A stretch of DNA of 64,000 nt from Moheibacter stercoris (GCF_040545805.1 NZ_JBEPMO010000006.1:86255-150254), one strand, 5' to 3'; positions 23,352 to 32,730 are shown, numbered from the stretch's first letter. Program-made: numbers and translations. Notes: generated by a model from the letters alone, not told the origin.

Positions 23352-24146
23352 TTATAGATTTTTAAAGAAAAAATAAATACCGATAACAGCAGTTATACCT
23401 CCAAAAATAGTTGTAACAGTTTGAATAGGATTCAACCCAATTCCCCATTGTTTTTGTCTTCTTGGATTGACTATAATGATATCATTGGGTTGTAGCCAAA
23501 AATACTCGGAATTCATCACCGATTCTTGTGTTATATCTACAACCGCTCGTTGAGTTCCTTCTGGTGTTGTGCGCAAAATCTGGATATTATTTCTATCGGC
23601 TACAGGTGTTAAATCGCCTGCCATTGCAAAAGCTTCCAACAAGTTAAAATCATATTGTGGTACGTGGTAATTCCCAGAACCAGCTTCTCCAACAATTGTA
23701 AAGTTAATACCAGGCATAATCACCTCAATATAAGCGGCAGATTCTTCAAAAATTTTATAAAATTCACTTTCTATTTTTTCTCTTGCCTCTTCAAGACTTA
23801 ATCCCAATAAATAAATCTTACCTATTCTAGGTAATTCGATGTTTCCATCTTCTTGGATTCTAACACCCTTACCCATTGTGTTCTGCCCACCACTCATTGC
23901 ATCGGCATTTGTTGAATAATCTGATAATTCTTGTAATTCAACACCTTTACGAGTCGAAACTTTAATGTTAATCAAATCATTCACTTGTAAATGATAAATT
24001 GGTCGATTAAAAGCAATCATCCCATTTTCATTTAACTTCAATTTTTGATCAGGTTGAATGTATTTTACATCTTTTAACGGAATGCATGATCCTAAAGTAA
24101 AAAATACACAAGACGCTATGAATAGGTATAAAAATCTAGGCTTCAA
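23352..24146 (-). CDS. Wza-like polysaccharide export lipoprotein
   Basis: An outer-membrane export lipoprotein with a signal sequence and lipobox FFTLGSC, a Poly_export domain (YHLQVNDLINIKVSTR) and an SLBB-like domain (FTIVGEAGSGNYHVPQ). A C-terminal hydrophobic helix (VTTIFGGITAVIGIYFFF) would serve as the outer-membrane spanning helix. The longest frame opens at TTG 24167, but that codon lies inside a TATATTTG box. The TTG at 24146 (giving MKPRFLYLF) is 18 nt after the box and is the better start. It acts with the Wzc-like kinase encoded next. Confidence 0.9.
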   Translation of the reverse strand: MKPRFLYLFIASCVFFTLGSCIPLKDVKYIQPDQKLKLNENGMIAFNRPIYHLQVNDLINIKVSTRKGVELQELSDYSTNADAMSGGQNTMGKGVRIQEDGNIELPRIGKIYLLGLSLEEAREKIESEFYKIFEESAAYIEVIMPGINFTIVGEAGSGNYHVPQYDFNLLEAFAMAGDLTPVADRNNIQILRTTPEGTQRAVVDITQESVMNSEYFWLQPNDIIIVNPRRQKQWGIGLNPIQTVTTIFGGITAVIGIYFFFKNL

Positions 24147-24164
24147 GGTTCTAATTTTAGGTGG

Positions 24165-24172
24165 CAAATATA
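24165..24172 (-). promoter_or_regulatory. Internal promoter -7 box TATATTTG before the Wza-like gene
   Basis: A perfect TAnnTTTG on the minus strand between the WecA-like stop and the export gene. It would allow wza-, wzc- and sugar-transferase-like genes to be expressed apart from the upstream glycosyltransferases. Confidence 0.6.
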
Positions 24173-24184
24173 CTATTTTTAAGA

Positions 24185-25303
24185 TTAATTTGAATTTTGA
24201 CGTTGTACTAACTTCCTTCTATTGAGAAACTCACTAACCACAAGTGGCATATAGGATAAAAATAAGGCAGCACAAATTAATATCAATAACATTAAACTGA
24301 TATTAAAATGTCTTATTTGATAAGCCAATACAATTAATAATACATTGGCAGCACAAATAATCAAAGTGGTTTTTGTATGATTAAATCCCAATCGCAATAT
24401 TCGATGATGAATATGGTTTTGGTCGGCTGTAAATGGTGATTTTCTTTTCATTAAACGTATGATGATTACACTTAAAGTATCAATCAATGGAATAATCAAT
24501 ATTGCAATTGCGATGATTGGAGCACTTTCTATTTTCACCCAAGGCATAGAGGATAAACTAATGAATTTAATAGCCATAAATGCAATCAAATAACCGACTA
24601 CCATGGATCCTGTATCGCCCATGAAAATTTTGTATTGATTGGAGAGATTAAAATATAAAAATGCTAGAAGTGAACCCAAAATAGCGATGGCCAAAAATCC
24701 CATCGAATAATCATACAATCTAAAAAAGATGAAAACGAAACTCAAGGAGATCAAAATTCCTACTCCACTCGCCAAACCGTCGATTCCGTCAATTAAATTA
24801 TAAGAATTGATAATCAAGACGATAATAAAGATGGTAAAAAAGACACTAATCCAATAAGGCAATTCAAAAATACCAAATAAACCAAAAAAGCTTTCGATAC
24901 GTATATTTGACCCTACTACAATCATCAAAGCACTTAGAATTTGCGCAAAAAGCTTTTTCTGTGGAGCCACCACCAATAAGTCATCCATTAAGCCAATAAA
25001 AAATAGTAATACCAATGCTGCTGAAAAGAATATAACTTTACTGAGCATATCAAAACAAAAGATACTGGCAACAACTGTAATCGCAAAATAAATGGCTACT
25101 CCTCCCAAGCGAGGTATTTTACGCGTATGCGAACTTCGACTTCCAGGAATGTCCATTAATTGTTTTCGATAGGAAACTCGAATGATTTTTGGAATCGCAA
25201 TAAAAGTGAGCAAAAAGCTCAATAAAAAGGATAGGATAACTTTTAAATAAAGTGATGAATATCCAATAAAGTTAGCGATTGCCTCTAAACTTAAGTTTTT
25301 CAT
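24185..25303 (-). CDS. MraY/WecA-type polyprenyl-phosphate sugar-1-phosphate transferase
   Basis: 372 residues with about eleven membrane helices. Family motifs are FIGLMDDLL (Mg-binding Asp pair), SYNLIDGIDGLASG, FMGDTGSM and the cytoplasmic NHIHHRILRLG loop. It moves GlcNAc-1-P or a similar sugar phosphate to undecaprenyl phosphate. The gene starts 32 bp inside the end of the glycosyltransferase gene upstream. It is an unusual companion to the monotopic transferase at 20.3 kb, since one initiating enzyme is normally enough. Confidence 0.92.
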   Translation of the reverse strand: MKNLSLEAIANFIGYSSLYLKVILSFLLSFLLTFIAIPKIIRVSYRKQLMDIPGSRSSHTRKIPRLGGVAIYFAITVVASIFCFDMLSKVIFFSAALVLLFFIGLMDDLLVVAPQKKLFAQILSALMIVVGSNIRIESFFGLFGIFELPYWISVFFTIFIIVLIINSYNLIDGIDGLASGVGILISLSFVFIFFRLYDYSMGFLAIAILGSLLAFLYFNLSNQYKIFMGDTGSMVVGYLIAFMAIKFISLSSMPWVKIESAPIIAIAILIIPLIDTLSVIIIRLMKRKSPFTADQNHIHHRILRLGFNHTKTTLIICAANVLLIVLAYQIRHFNISLMLLILICAALFLSYMPLVVSEFLNRRKLVQRQNSN

Positions 25304-26042
25304 ACTTTCTCATTCCGTTGAAAGCCCAATGCAGGGTGTAATAAGTTGATCGGAACAAAGATAAACCTAAATATTTAGAATATACATTAAATTGCTTTTG
25401 TAGGATTAAAAATTTATTTCTTGAAAAGGAATTTTTTCGAATTCGATAAATGGCCAAGGATTCCTTTATGGCACGCGCTTCTGGAATTTTTCTCAAAATT
25501 TCAATCCACATCGCGTAATCCTCGCGCATATCCACTTCGGGTATTTCTACTTTTCCAATTCTTTGGGTATCATACATGGAAGTAAGCATGGGAATCGGAC
25601 AATTGTATAAAATCCGATCATAGGTAATATGATCTTCCGCTATAAAGTCCTCCAAATAAGGTTCTAAATTCTCATCATGTCTCTTGTAAGAACCGTACAC
25701 TAATTCTTCCTTGTTGTCAACTAAATAATTTACAGCTTTTTCTAAAAATTGAGGCAACCAAACATCATCACTATCAATAAAGGTAATAAATCTTCCCTTT
25801 GCATTTCTAATGCCTATATTGCGCGCTTCAGCTGCACCCACATTTTCCTCTGACACTATTAAATGAATCCTTGGATCATTAAATTCTTTGATTTTTTGAA
25901 CCGAATTATCATGCGAACAATCATCTATTATCCACCATTCCCAATGGGCATAGGTTTGATTTAATACGGACAAAATCGTTTCCGCAATATAGTTCTCAGA
26001 GTTGTAACATGGCGTTATTATAGAGATTAAATTATTCTTCAT
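25272..26042 (-). CDS. GT2 family glycosyltransferase
   Basis: From ATG 26042 the protein is 256 residues with a GT-A fold: ISIITPCYNSENYI at the start, WWIIDDCSHDN, NVGAAEARNIGIRNAKG and the metal-binding ITFIDSDDVW. No membrane helix is seen. It adds one sugar to the lipid-linked repeat unit; the donor cannot be read from sequence. The start overlaps the end of the polymerase gene by 11 bp. An alternative ATG at 26069 adds nine residues and is less typical. Confidence 0.9.
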   Translation of the reverse strand: MKNNLISIITPCYNSENYIAETILSVLNQTYAHWEWWIIDDCSHDNSVQKIKEFNDPRIHLIVSEENVGAAEARNIGIRNAKGRFITFIDSDDVWLPQFLEKAVNYLVDNKEELVYGSYKRHDENLEPYLEDFIAEDHITYDRILYNCPIPMLTSMYDTQRIGKVEIPEVDMREDYAMWIEILRKIPEARAIKESLAIYRIRKNSFSRNKFLILQKQFNVYSKYLGLSLFRSTYYTLHWAFNGMRKYEKLKFRGNR

Positions 26043-27153
26043 ATAGAAAACCATATCTAGCATTTTCACTTAAAACAGAATTATAATTCCCAAACCCTGA
26101 GCGATCACCCCAATTTCGGTAGAAATTACCATAAAGCAAAATAGAATAAACTGTAAATCCTATAAATAAAAAATTCTTTACAGAGGTATTTTCTCGAAGG
26201 GCATAAACCATTCTAGGTATTACGAAAATGATATAAACGGTAAAAAAACCAGGTAATCTAGCCGCAAAAATTCCGCCACCAAAGAAAAAATAGGTAATTA
26301 CTCCAAAAATATAAATGTTTCTAAAATAACTAAAAAGCTCGTCTTTTTCTGAAACTTGCTTATTGAAAATCAAAATTATAGCAACGGTTATAATTTTCAC
26401 AATGTCTCCTAAAACACCTCCTTCTGAGGAAAGTTCACTTGCGTAATCATTATAGGTTTCGGCTACTCCAAAAGGTAGGAATTGTGCGATACTATCAATT
26501 ATCATATTTAATCCAACTAAATTGGATATGATTGCCACAGATACTAAAACAATTATTAAAGTGTTATTGAATTTAATTTTTACAATCCAATAGGCGAATA
26601 TAAATAGTACAACAGCTTTGTGAAACATAAAAGCTAAGGCAAATACGAGTAAAAATTTGAATAACTTCCGTTCAATGATATAAGGAATCGAACAGAGCAT
26701 TATTGCATTGGCTAATCCTTGACGAACGTGAACGTGTTCTTCAAACAAATAGGTTGGAATGAAATACATCATTAACGTCATAAAAGCATAGGGACTGTAC
26801 TTATAGAACATTTTCCCCTTCAAAGTCAATGCGATGATGGCTATTAGCAAGGTAAAACTCGCATAACCCAAACCAACAGTACTGACGATTTTATTGAGAT
26901 AAATATACCCAGGCTCCATATCAAACATGATGATGATATATTCCATATCGGAAAAATCCGTTTGGGCCGCACCTTCAAAAGCATTCCAGTAAGCCAACCA
27001 GTCAGGACTTATCGCATAAGCCAATCCGGCTGTAAACATCATCATCACTATGATGGTTTTAAACCAATTTTTATTGGTAGGCGTATCGTTCACTACTTGA
27101 TAAATAGTGGATCCTATCAATAAAATCGCAATAAGGTTATAGATAAAACTCAT
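26032..27153 (-). CDS. EpsG-family polysaccharide polymerase (Wzy-like)
   Basis: 373 residues, about ten to twelve membrane helices. A periplasmic segment has EEHVHVRQGLANAI, matching the conserved Arg-Gln motif of the EpsG family. EpsG proteins are taken to be the repeat-unit polymerase in exopolysaccharide loci. It lies between two GT2 genes in a tight operon (6-bp gap upstream, 11-bp overlap downstream). Confidence 0.87.
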   Translation of the reverse strand: MSFIYNLIAILLIGSTIYQVVNDTPTNKNWFKTIIVMMMFTAGLAYAISPDWLAYWNAFEGAAQTDFSDMEYIIIMFDMEPGYIYLNKIVSTVGLGYASFTLLIAIIALTLKGKMFYKYSPYAFMTLMMYFIPTYLFEEHVHVRQGLANAIMLCSIPYIIERKLFKFLLVFALAFMFHKAVVLFIFAYWIVKIKFNNTLIIVLVSVAIISNLVGLNMIIDSIAQFLPFGVAETYNDYASELSSEGGVLGDIVKIITVAIILIFNKQVSEKDELFSYFRNIYIFGVITYFFFGGGIFAARLPGFFTVYIIFVIPRMVYALRENTSVKNFLFIGFTVYSILLYGNFYRNWGDRSGFGNYNSVLSENARYGFLYEE

Positions 27154-27159
27154 TGTTCC

Positions 27160-28137
27160 CTAGGTCAGTCTTATTAATTTTAGGTTGATGAAACTTAACA
27201 AATAAAAGATTTGCTTCTTCATTGGCAAAGAAAACAAATAATTTCTTGCAAATCGTTGGTAATTGAAAATTCGCTTTTTGGAAATTCCGTAAAGTTTCAT
27301 TTGCTTTTCCAATTCTACCACCATTTCAGCTTTTAGATTTTTGTCTTGCACATAGGCTACATAAGCCAAATAGGAATAATATCCTTGGAACATAAAGAAA
27401 CGATCAAAATCCTCTTTAAAATTCGAATATTCGCTAGCATCAAAAGCTTCTTTTACGTTTTGAATTGCCAAAAACATATCATATCCCTTTTTTGTATGGG
27501 TTTTGGTAATCGAATCCTGTCGTTCAAAATATTTGTAAAATGGCTGATTGATTTTGGCTATTATGCTGGATTTTAAAACCAATTGCGGAATTAATTCAAT
27601 ATCCTCGAAATGAATACCTTTTTTAAATTTTAAGTCTTGAAATAACTCCTTTTTGAATAATTTATTACAAGCGAAACACGCCATTTCTCCAAAAATGGTA
27701 AAATCCTTTTTCAACGCAATTTTCTCTGGAAGTTGTGGCGATTGCGGCAAATCTCGGAAGGCTTCTCCCCTTTCATTTACCTTTTCCAAATCACATAACA
27801 CAATCTCAGCAGAATGTTCAATGGCTTTCTTGTAAAGGGATTCAAACATTTCGGGGGAAACATAATCGTCACTATCGACAAATCCAATAAACTCTCCCGA
27901 GGCTTTTTCCAAACCGAAATTTCTTGCATCGCTCAATCCGCCATTTGGTTTCTGATAGGCTTTGATTTGCGAGTAATTAGAAGCATATTGATCAATAATC
28001 TTCTGCGAATCATCGGGTGAACCATCATTGACTACAATGATTTCGATTTCATTCAAGGTTTGATTGACCAAAGAATCCAAACATTTTTCCAAATATGCGG
28101 CTGTATTATACACCGGAACAATCACCGAAACTTTCAT
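27160..28137 (-). CDS. GT2 family glycosyltransferase
   Basis: 325 residues. The GT-A nucleotide-binding half is clear: VSVIVPVYNTAAYLEKCLDSL, IIVVNDGSPDDS, NGGLSDARNFGLEKASGE and the DxD-type FVDSDDYVS. The C-terminal half has the helical region usual for capsule GT2 enzymes. The start overlaps the stop of the upstream GT4 gene by 4 bp, indicating translational coupling. Confidence 0.92.
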   Translation of the reverse strand: MKVSVIVPVYNTAAYLEKCLDSLVNQTLNEIEIIVVNDGSPDDSQKIIDQYASNYSQIKAYQKPNGGLSDARNFGLEKASGEFIGFVDSDDYVSPEMFESLYKKAIEHSAEIVLCDLEKVNERGEAFRDLPQSPQLPEKIALKKDFTIFGEMACFACNKLFKKELFQDLKFKKGIHFEDIELIPQLVLKSSIIAKINQPFYKYFERQDSITKTHTKKGYDMFLAIQNVKEAFDASEYSNFKEDFDRFFMFQGYYSYLAYVAYVQDKNLKAEMVVELEKQMKLYGISKKRIFNYQRFARNYLFSLPMKKQIFYLLSFINLKLIRLT

Positions 28138-29204
28138 AATTCACGCAATATTTGGTTATACTTTTCCATTATTTTTTCTTTAGAGAATCGAGAATGTATA
28201 CTATTGACGATTAACTCTGTATCCTTTTCAGATTGAACCAATTTTTTCACTCGTTGAGCAAATCCTTCCGCATCTTCAATCGAATGAATTTCTCCATTGA
28301 TTCCTTTTTGAATGATTTCGCGAATTCCACCCGGACAATCATTGGCTAAAGCATAGGTTCCGCAAGCTCCCGATTCCAATAAAACATTGGGAAATCCTTC
28401 GTAACGTGAAGACAAAACAAATAAATCGGCTTGCTGCAAATACGGATAAGGATTTTTCTGAATTCCTGCAAAATGAACATTCTCCAATCCTAATTCTTCT
28501 TTTTGTTGCATCAATTCGTCTCGATCACGACCATCGCCTAAAATCGTTAATTCAATATTTTCATCCTTCAAATGCGCAAAAACATTTAAGAGCATATCAA
28601 ATCCTTTTCGTTCGGTTAGATTTCCAATTGCTACCACATTTTTTACCAATGAATTGAATTTCCTTTCATCCGAAAACATTTGGGATTGAATAAATTCCAC
28701 ATCAACTGGATTATTGATTTTGACAATTTTTCGAGGTTCTATATTGATATTTTCAACCAAATCCTTTTGCATATCATCTGACTGGGCTATGATTTGATGG
28801 AAATTATTGTAAAACCTGTAGAAAAATCGAATTTCCTTTCGTTTGACGTGCTCCGAAACGACATTGGTTTCACGCGCCACAAATTTGGTTTTCTTAAAAA
28901 ACGGAACAAACGGTGCCAAAAATGCACTTACTTCGCCCCAACCGCCAAATACAATATCCGGTTTTTCTTTTCTGATTAATGGCAATACTTTGAATATGGC
29001 AAAACGAATTCGATCCACTTTTAAATCGATAACTTGCACATCATCTTTCAACAATTCCAATGGCATTCCTTCCTTATTGAACAATACCAAATAAGGTTGA
29101 AAATCTTCACGATTGAGGTAATTGCACAAGGTAAAAATCACCCGTTCAGCACCGCCAAACGTAAGGCCAGGAAGTAAAAAGAATATTTTTTTAGGTCGGT
29201 TCAA
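28134..29204 (-). CDS. GT4 family glycosyltransferase
   Basis: 356 residues with a GT-B fold. The N-domain begins FFLLPGLTFGGAERVIFTL. The C-domain carries VAIGNLTERKGFDMLL and the nucleotide-sugar motif SSRYEGFPNVLLESGACG, whose E-x7-E pair is typical of GT4. Retaining mechanism and cytoplasmic location are expected. It lies 6 bp after the formyltransferase gene. Confidence 0.92.
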   Translation of the reverse strand: MNRPKKIFFLLPGLTFGGAERVIFTLCNYLNREDFQPYLVLFNKEGMPLELLKDDVQVIDLKVDRIRFAIFKVLPLIRKEKPDIVFGGWGEVSAFLAPFVPFFKKTKFVARETNVVSEHVKRKEIRFFYRFYNNFHQIIAQSDDMQKDLVENINIEPRKIVKINNPVDVEFIQSQMFSDERKFNSLVKNVVAIGNLTERKGFDMLLNVFAHLKDENIELTILGDGRDRDELMQQKEELGLENVHFAGIQKNPYPYLQQADLFVLSSRYEGFPNVLLESGACGTYALANDCPGGIREIIQKGINGEIHSIEDAEGFAQRVKKLVQSEKDTELIVNSIHSRFSKEKIMEKYNQILREL

Positions 29205-29210
29205 TGTTTA

Positions 29211-29978
29211 TTATTTAATTCCTTTGGTCAGAAAATTCCACAAATATTGCCAGATTGTTGGATGATACCAAATTTGACTTTCCAATACGGGCTGTTTTAT
29301 TTGAATTGAATTATTTTCAACATCCATCACCGCTTGTTTCATCAAAGGAATTCCTGCTGCGGTTTGGTAATATGGATAAGTCGTAAAATTATCTTTCTTT
29401 TCGGGTTGGATTCTCGCTTGATACAAGATTCCGCCGGTATCGACACCTTTATCGACCAAATGAACCGTTACGCCACAATTTTCCAAATCCTGATTGACCA
29501 ATGCCCAATAACCGCCGTGAATACCACGATATCTTGGTGTAATCCCTTCGTGAGTATTGATGAATACGGCATTAACAGCCGATAAAACTTTTTTGGAAAG
29601 AATTCGACATCCGTTGACAATCACCACATCTGGATTGATTTCTTTCAAAATATCGATGGTTTCTTGCGCATTGACACTGGAAACATCTTTTAAAATAGCT
29701 GGAGAAATTTCGGCGTCGCTTAATCCCAATTTCTGAATGACTTTTTCTTTTTGGTCTTTCGAAAAAGTTCGCAAAATGGGTAAAATCAGTTTTCCAAAAG
29801 CAATTTGTCCCAAAACGTTGAACCAGCCCAATTTTTTTGCGCGATTCTTCATAATCGTTTTCATCGGAACAGGCACTTCACGAATCACTTGAACGATGTT
29901 CACATCCTCTTTCAGACCATTGTACATAAATCTGGAAGAAATCGCTGGACCCGTTAACATCACAACTCTAACGCTCAT
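29211..29978 (-). CDS. Formyltransferase-family enzyme, likely sugar N-formyltransferase
   Basis: From ATG 29978 the protein is 255 residues. The folate-dependent formyltransferase triad is intact: Asn141 and His143 in FINTHEGITPRYRG, and Asp180 in GVDTGG. It lacks the C-terminal tRNA-binding domain of methionyl-tRNA formyltransferase, so an amino sugar is the more likely acceptor, with formyl-tetrahydrofolate as donor. The gene overlaps the preceding polysaccharide deacetylase by 11 bp. The same pairing recurs at 56.6-58.1 kb. Confidence 0.87.
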   Translation of the reverse strand: MSVRVVMLTGPAISSRFMYNGLKEDVNIVQVIREVPVPMKTIMKNRAKKLGWFNVLGQIAFGKLILPILRTFSKDQKEKVIQKLGLSDAEISPAILKDVSSVNAQETIDILKEINPDVVIVNGCRILSKKVLSAVNAVFINTHEGITPRYRGIHGGYWALVNQDLENCGVTVHLVDKGVDTGGILYQARIQPEKKDNFTTYPYYQTAAGIPLMKQAVMDVENNSIQIKQPVLESQIWYHPTIWQYLWNFLTKGIK

Positions 29979-30966
29979 ATTTCTCTTTGTATAATTCAAC
30001 GACTTCCGCCATATGACAAGCTTTCATTTGGTATTTTTGACGAAGTTCTTCAAAATGCTTTAAAATTTCTTCTAGCATTTGAAAGTTTATTTCTTGATTG
30101 ATTCCGATGTCGTGCGGATGAAACCAAAGATGGAATATTTTTCCTTTTTTGGCTGCATGTGTCATTTGATTTTTAATACGTCTAATTTTCAATCGATCAA
30201 ATTTCGATTCCGATTCTTTGTAAGGTCGCAACCATCGACTAGCACGTACTCGATACAACTTATCTTTTTTCACTTCCGCTAAATCCTGGCAATGCTGATT
30301 ACCCAAACAAATGAAATAATCCAAATATCGAATGGCGCGCTTTAGGATTCCTTCGTCGGAACCTTTTGCAGCCGAATGAAACCAAGCTTTTTCAGTTTCG
30401 CGGTAAATTTCAATTCCGTTTTTGGGAAATACATCCAAATAGTCTGGATTGATTTGATGACGCGGAAACACAAAGGATTTCAAGTCAATTCCCATCGATT
30501 TCGCTATTTTGATTGCAGCTTGTAAATCGGATTCAAATTCTTCTTTGGTTTGTCCGTCTTCCAAACCATAATAGTGCGAGAAGGTATGCGTACCGATTTC
30601 GTGTCGACCATCTTTCTGAACCATTTCCATTAATTTCTTTCCGAAATAATAGTTGGGATTATGTTGAGTGGATGCATCGATATATCCGTTATAAGGAGAT
30701 AAATTTTGATCTTGATACGAAGGATTCAATTTAGGAAGAAATTGATTCAATTCCTGCAAATTCTCGGCAAACATCGCTCCTACCGTTGCAAAAGTTGCGT
30801 GAACATCGTATTTCGCAAATAAATCCAACATTTTCGGAATGACTTCCCAAACACCTAAAACATTGGGACCATATTCTTGGAAACTAAATTTATCACGAAT
30901 TCCCCAAAAGAGTTCGAAATCAAGTGAGATGACAAATAATCCTTGCGATTCCTTTCCCATTCTCAT
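29968..30966 (-). CDS. NodB-like polysaccharide deacetylase
   Basis: 332 residues. The catalytic and metal motifs are FVISLDFELFWG (Asp16), HEIGTHTFSH (two His) and a later VFPRHQ segment. No signal peptide or membrane helix is present, so it should act in the cytoplasm on nucleotide- or lipid-linked sugars, unlike secreted peptidoglycan deacetylases. It removes N-acetyl groups, leaving a free amine. Its stop lies inside the next gene, a formyltransferase that could use such an amine. The start overlaps the acetyltransferase stop by 4 bp. Confidence 0.88.
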   Translation of the reverse strand: MRMGKESQGLFVISLDFELFWGIRDKFSFQEYGPNVLGVWEVIPKMLDLFAKYDVHATFATVGAMFAENLQELNQFLPKLNPSYQDQNLSPYNGYIDASTQHNPNYYFGKKLMEMVQKDGRHEIGTHTFSHYYGLEDGQTKEEFESDLQAAIKIAKSMGIDLKSFVFPRHQINPDYLDVFPKNGIEIYRETEKAWFHSAAKGSDEGILKRAIRYLDYFICLGNQHCQDLAEVKKDKLYRVRASRWLRPYKESESKFDRLKIRRIKNQMTHAAKKGKIFHLWFHPHDIGINQEINFQMLEEILKHFEELRQKYQMKACHMAEVVELYKEKYER

Positions 30967-31508
30967 ATTTGATTGTTTATATAACCATCGGTTGCCTTAT
31001 CGTTTTTCATTGTTCGGGCTGGATTTCCCACAACAATCGAATCATCTTCTACATCAGAAGTAACGTAGGAATTTGGTGCAATTAAGACGTTGTTTCCAAT
31101 GGTAATTCCGCCGACTATAACCGAATTAGTTCCAATCCAAACATTATCGCCAATAACGGGAACACCTTGTTTATCGCCTCGATTGGTTTGCCCGATTGTG
31201 ACGCCGTGCGCGAGGTTACAGTTTTTGCCAATTTTCGCTTTGGGATTGACTACAACCGTTCCCCAATGACCTAAATACAATCCTCCAGCAATTTGGGTTT
31301 TGGCAGAAATCTGGAAACCATATTTCACTTGATAGCGTCGAAGCATTAATCGATAAAAGATGCCCATTGGGCTTTTGGCCGAAGTTCGTTGCGAATGACG
31401 TAAAAAATACAAAAACAAAAGTCCAGGATCAAACAAGACTTTCCACAAGGTCACAGATTCGTATTTTCCTGTTTTTCGATAATAATCTTGTTGTAATAGG
31501 CTTGGCAT
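30963..31508 (-). CDS. Hexapeptide acetyltransferase (serine O-acetyltransferase-like)
   Basis: 181 residues. Left-handed beta-helix repeats run from about residue 70 to 165 (KIGKNCNLAHGVTIG, VIGDNVWIGTNSVIVGG, IGNNVLIAPNSYV). The catalytic His lies in LAHGVTIG. The N-terminal helices resemble CysE, and database names for such capsule-locus proteins are often serine acetyltransferase, but an acetyl-CoA-dependent sugar O-acetyltransferase fits the setting better. Confidence 0.87.
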   Translation of the reverse strand: MPSLLQQDYYRKTGKYESVTLWKVLFDPGLLFLYFLRHSQRTSAKSPMGIFYRLMLRRYQVKYGFQISAKTQIAGGLYLGHWGTVVVNPKAKIGKNCNLAHGVTIGQTNRGDKQGVPVIGDNVWIGTNSVIVGGITIGNNVLIAPNSYVTSDVEDDSIVVGNPARTMKNDKATDGYINNQI

Positions 31509-31540
31509 TTCGTAATAAAATTCTTTCTAGAGTTGATTTG

Positions 31541-31548
31541 CAAATTTA
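31541..31548 (-). promoter_or_regulatory. -7 box TAAATTTG before the acetyltransferase gene
   Basis: A TAnnTTTG match on the minus strand, 32 nt before the ATG at 31508, in the 70-bp gap after the GT4 gene. It would be an internal promoter for the acetyltransferase-deacetylase-formyltransferase group. Confidence 0.5.
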
Positions 31549-31578
31549 AGAATAGTATTGATATTCTTGTTTTTAATT

Positions 31579-32730
31579 CTAAGGTGAATCGATTATCGAT
31601 TGAATATGTTGAACGGAATTTTTCAAGTTGAAAGGTGGAATATAATCATCCAATTTAGTTTGAAAGGATTTTGCAAATTTAGGATTCGTCAACATCGTTT
31701 TCATTCCACTATAAATTCCTTCTTCGGAATTTTCTACAATCATTCCTAATTCACCATCGTTGAGCATTTCTCGAACACCCGAAACATCAGTTGCAACAAT
31801 GGTTTTCTTCAAGGTTATTGCTTCATACAAAACGGTTGGAAAACCTTCGTAACGAGAACTTAAAATGAAAAAATCGGCCGCTTTAAAAAATGGATAAGGA
31901 TTGTCTGTAAATCCTAACATCGTAGCCGTTTGCTCAAGTTTTAATTCGTTCAATAAGTTTTTTACGTTTTCAAAATCATATCCATCACCTACAATCAAGA
32001 CTTTGTGTGGAAATCCTTCTTTCAATAATCGTTTATGTACGCGTAAAAGTCGATCGAATCCTTTTTGCGGAAAAACAGTTCCAACAGAGACAAAAACAGG
32101 AACCGAAGAATTAAAATCATAAACATCTTGCTTTTTTTCAGCCTTGGTCAAGATTTCTTGGGTATCGAGCGGATTGTAAATTCGGACGATTTTCTTTTTC
32201 TCCTCCTCCGTTCTTGCCATATTTTCAAAATCCTTTTGGATCTGCTCCGAAATGACCATTATTTGATCGAATCCAAAGAATTTGCGTATTTCCTCATCGG
32301 TATAATCGTGAAATTCCGTTTTGCGCAAATCGTTGTGAATCCAAACGATTTTTTTGGATGCTTTTTGCGGAGAATTCAAAATATCATCTCTCAAACCGTG
32401 GATTGCCGCAAATTCAATATCGTATTGTTTATTCTTGAGAATATATTTATACAATAATTTAGGAAACTTCTTAAGTGTTTTCTGATACAACACTCGAAAG
32501 GCTTTCTGAGGAATATCTTGTGGTCGATTGGTCGTAATCATTTCCCCTTTGTTGAGATAGAAAACATTGATCCAATCGGGAATTTCAGCAAGGTATTTAC
32601 CTGAATAAAGATTTAATAGCAAATCGATTTCATATTTATCGGTAGGCAAATTCTTCAAAAAAGTTGCGAGAACTTTTTCTGCACCACCGTGGCGTAAAGA
32701 TCCGATTCGTATGAGAATTTTCTTTTTCAA
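31579..32730 (-). CDS. GT4 family glycosyltransferase
   Basis: About 383 residues, GT-B fold. It opens KKILIRIGSLRHGGAEKVL and the C-domain has SVGTVFPQKGFDRLL and SSRYEGFPTVLYEAI. The longest frame opens at TTG 32754; an internal TTG at 32730, giving MKKKILIRIG, matches the usual N-terminus better, so the start is uncertain. It is a clear paralogue of the GT4 gene at 36.6 kb: the N-domains align from the GG motif through LNLYxGxxxxEIP. It is first in the minus-strand polysaccharide operon. Confidence 0.9.
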   Translation of the reverse strand: MKKKILIRIGSLRHGGAEKVLATFLKNLPTDKYEIDLLLNLYSGKYLAEIPDWINVFYLNKGEMITTNRPQDIPQKAFRVLYQKTLKKFPKLLYKYILKNKQYDIEFAAIHGLRDDILNSPQKASKKIVWIHNDLRKTEFHDYTDEEIRKFFGFDQIMVISEQIQKDFENMARTEEEKKKIVRIYNPLDTQEILTKAEKKQDVYDFNSSVPVFVSVGTVFPQKGFDRLLRVHKRLLKEGFPHKVLIVGDGYDFENVKNLLNELKLEQTATMLGFTDNPYPFFKAADFFILSSRYEGFPTVLYEAITLKKTIVATDVSGVREMLNDGELGMIVENSEEGIYSGMKTMLTNPKFAKSFQTKLDDYIPPFNLKNSVQHIQSIIDSP

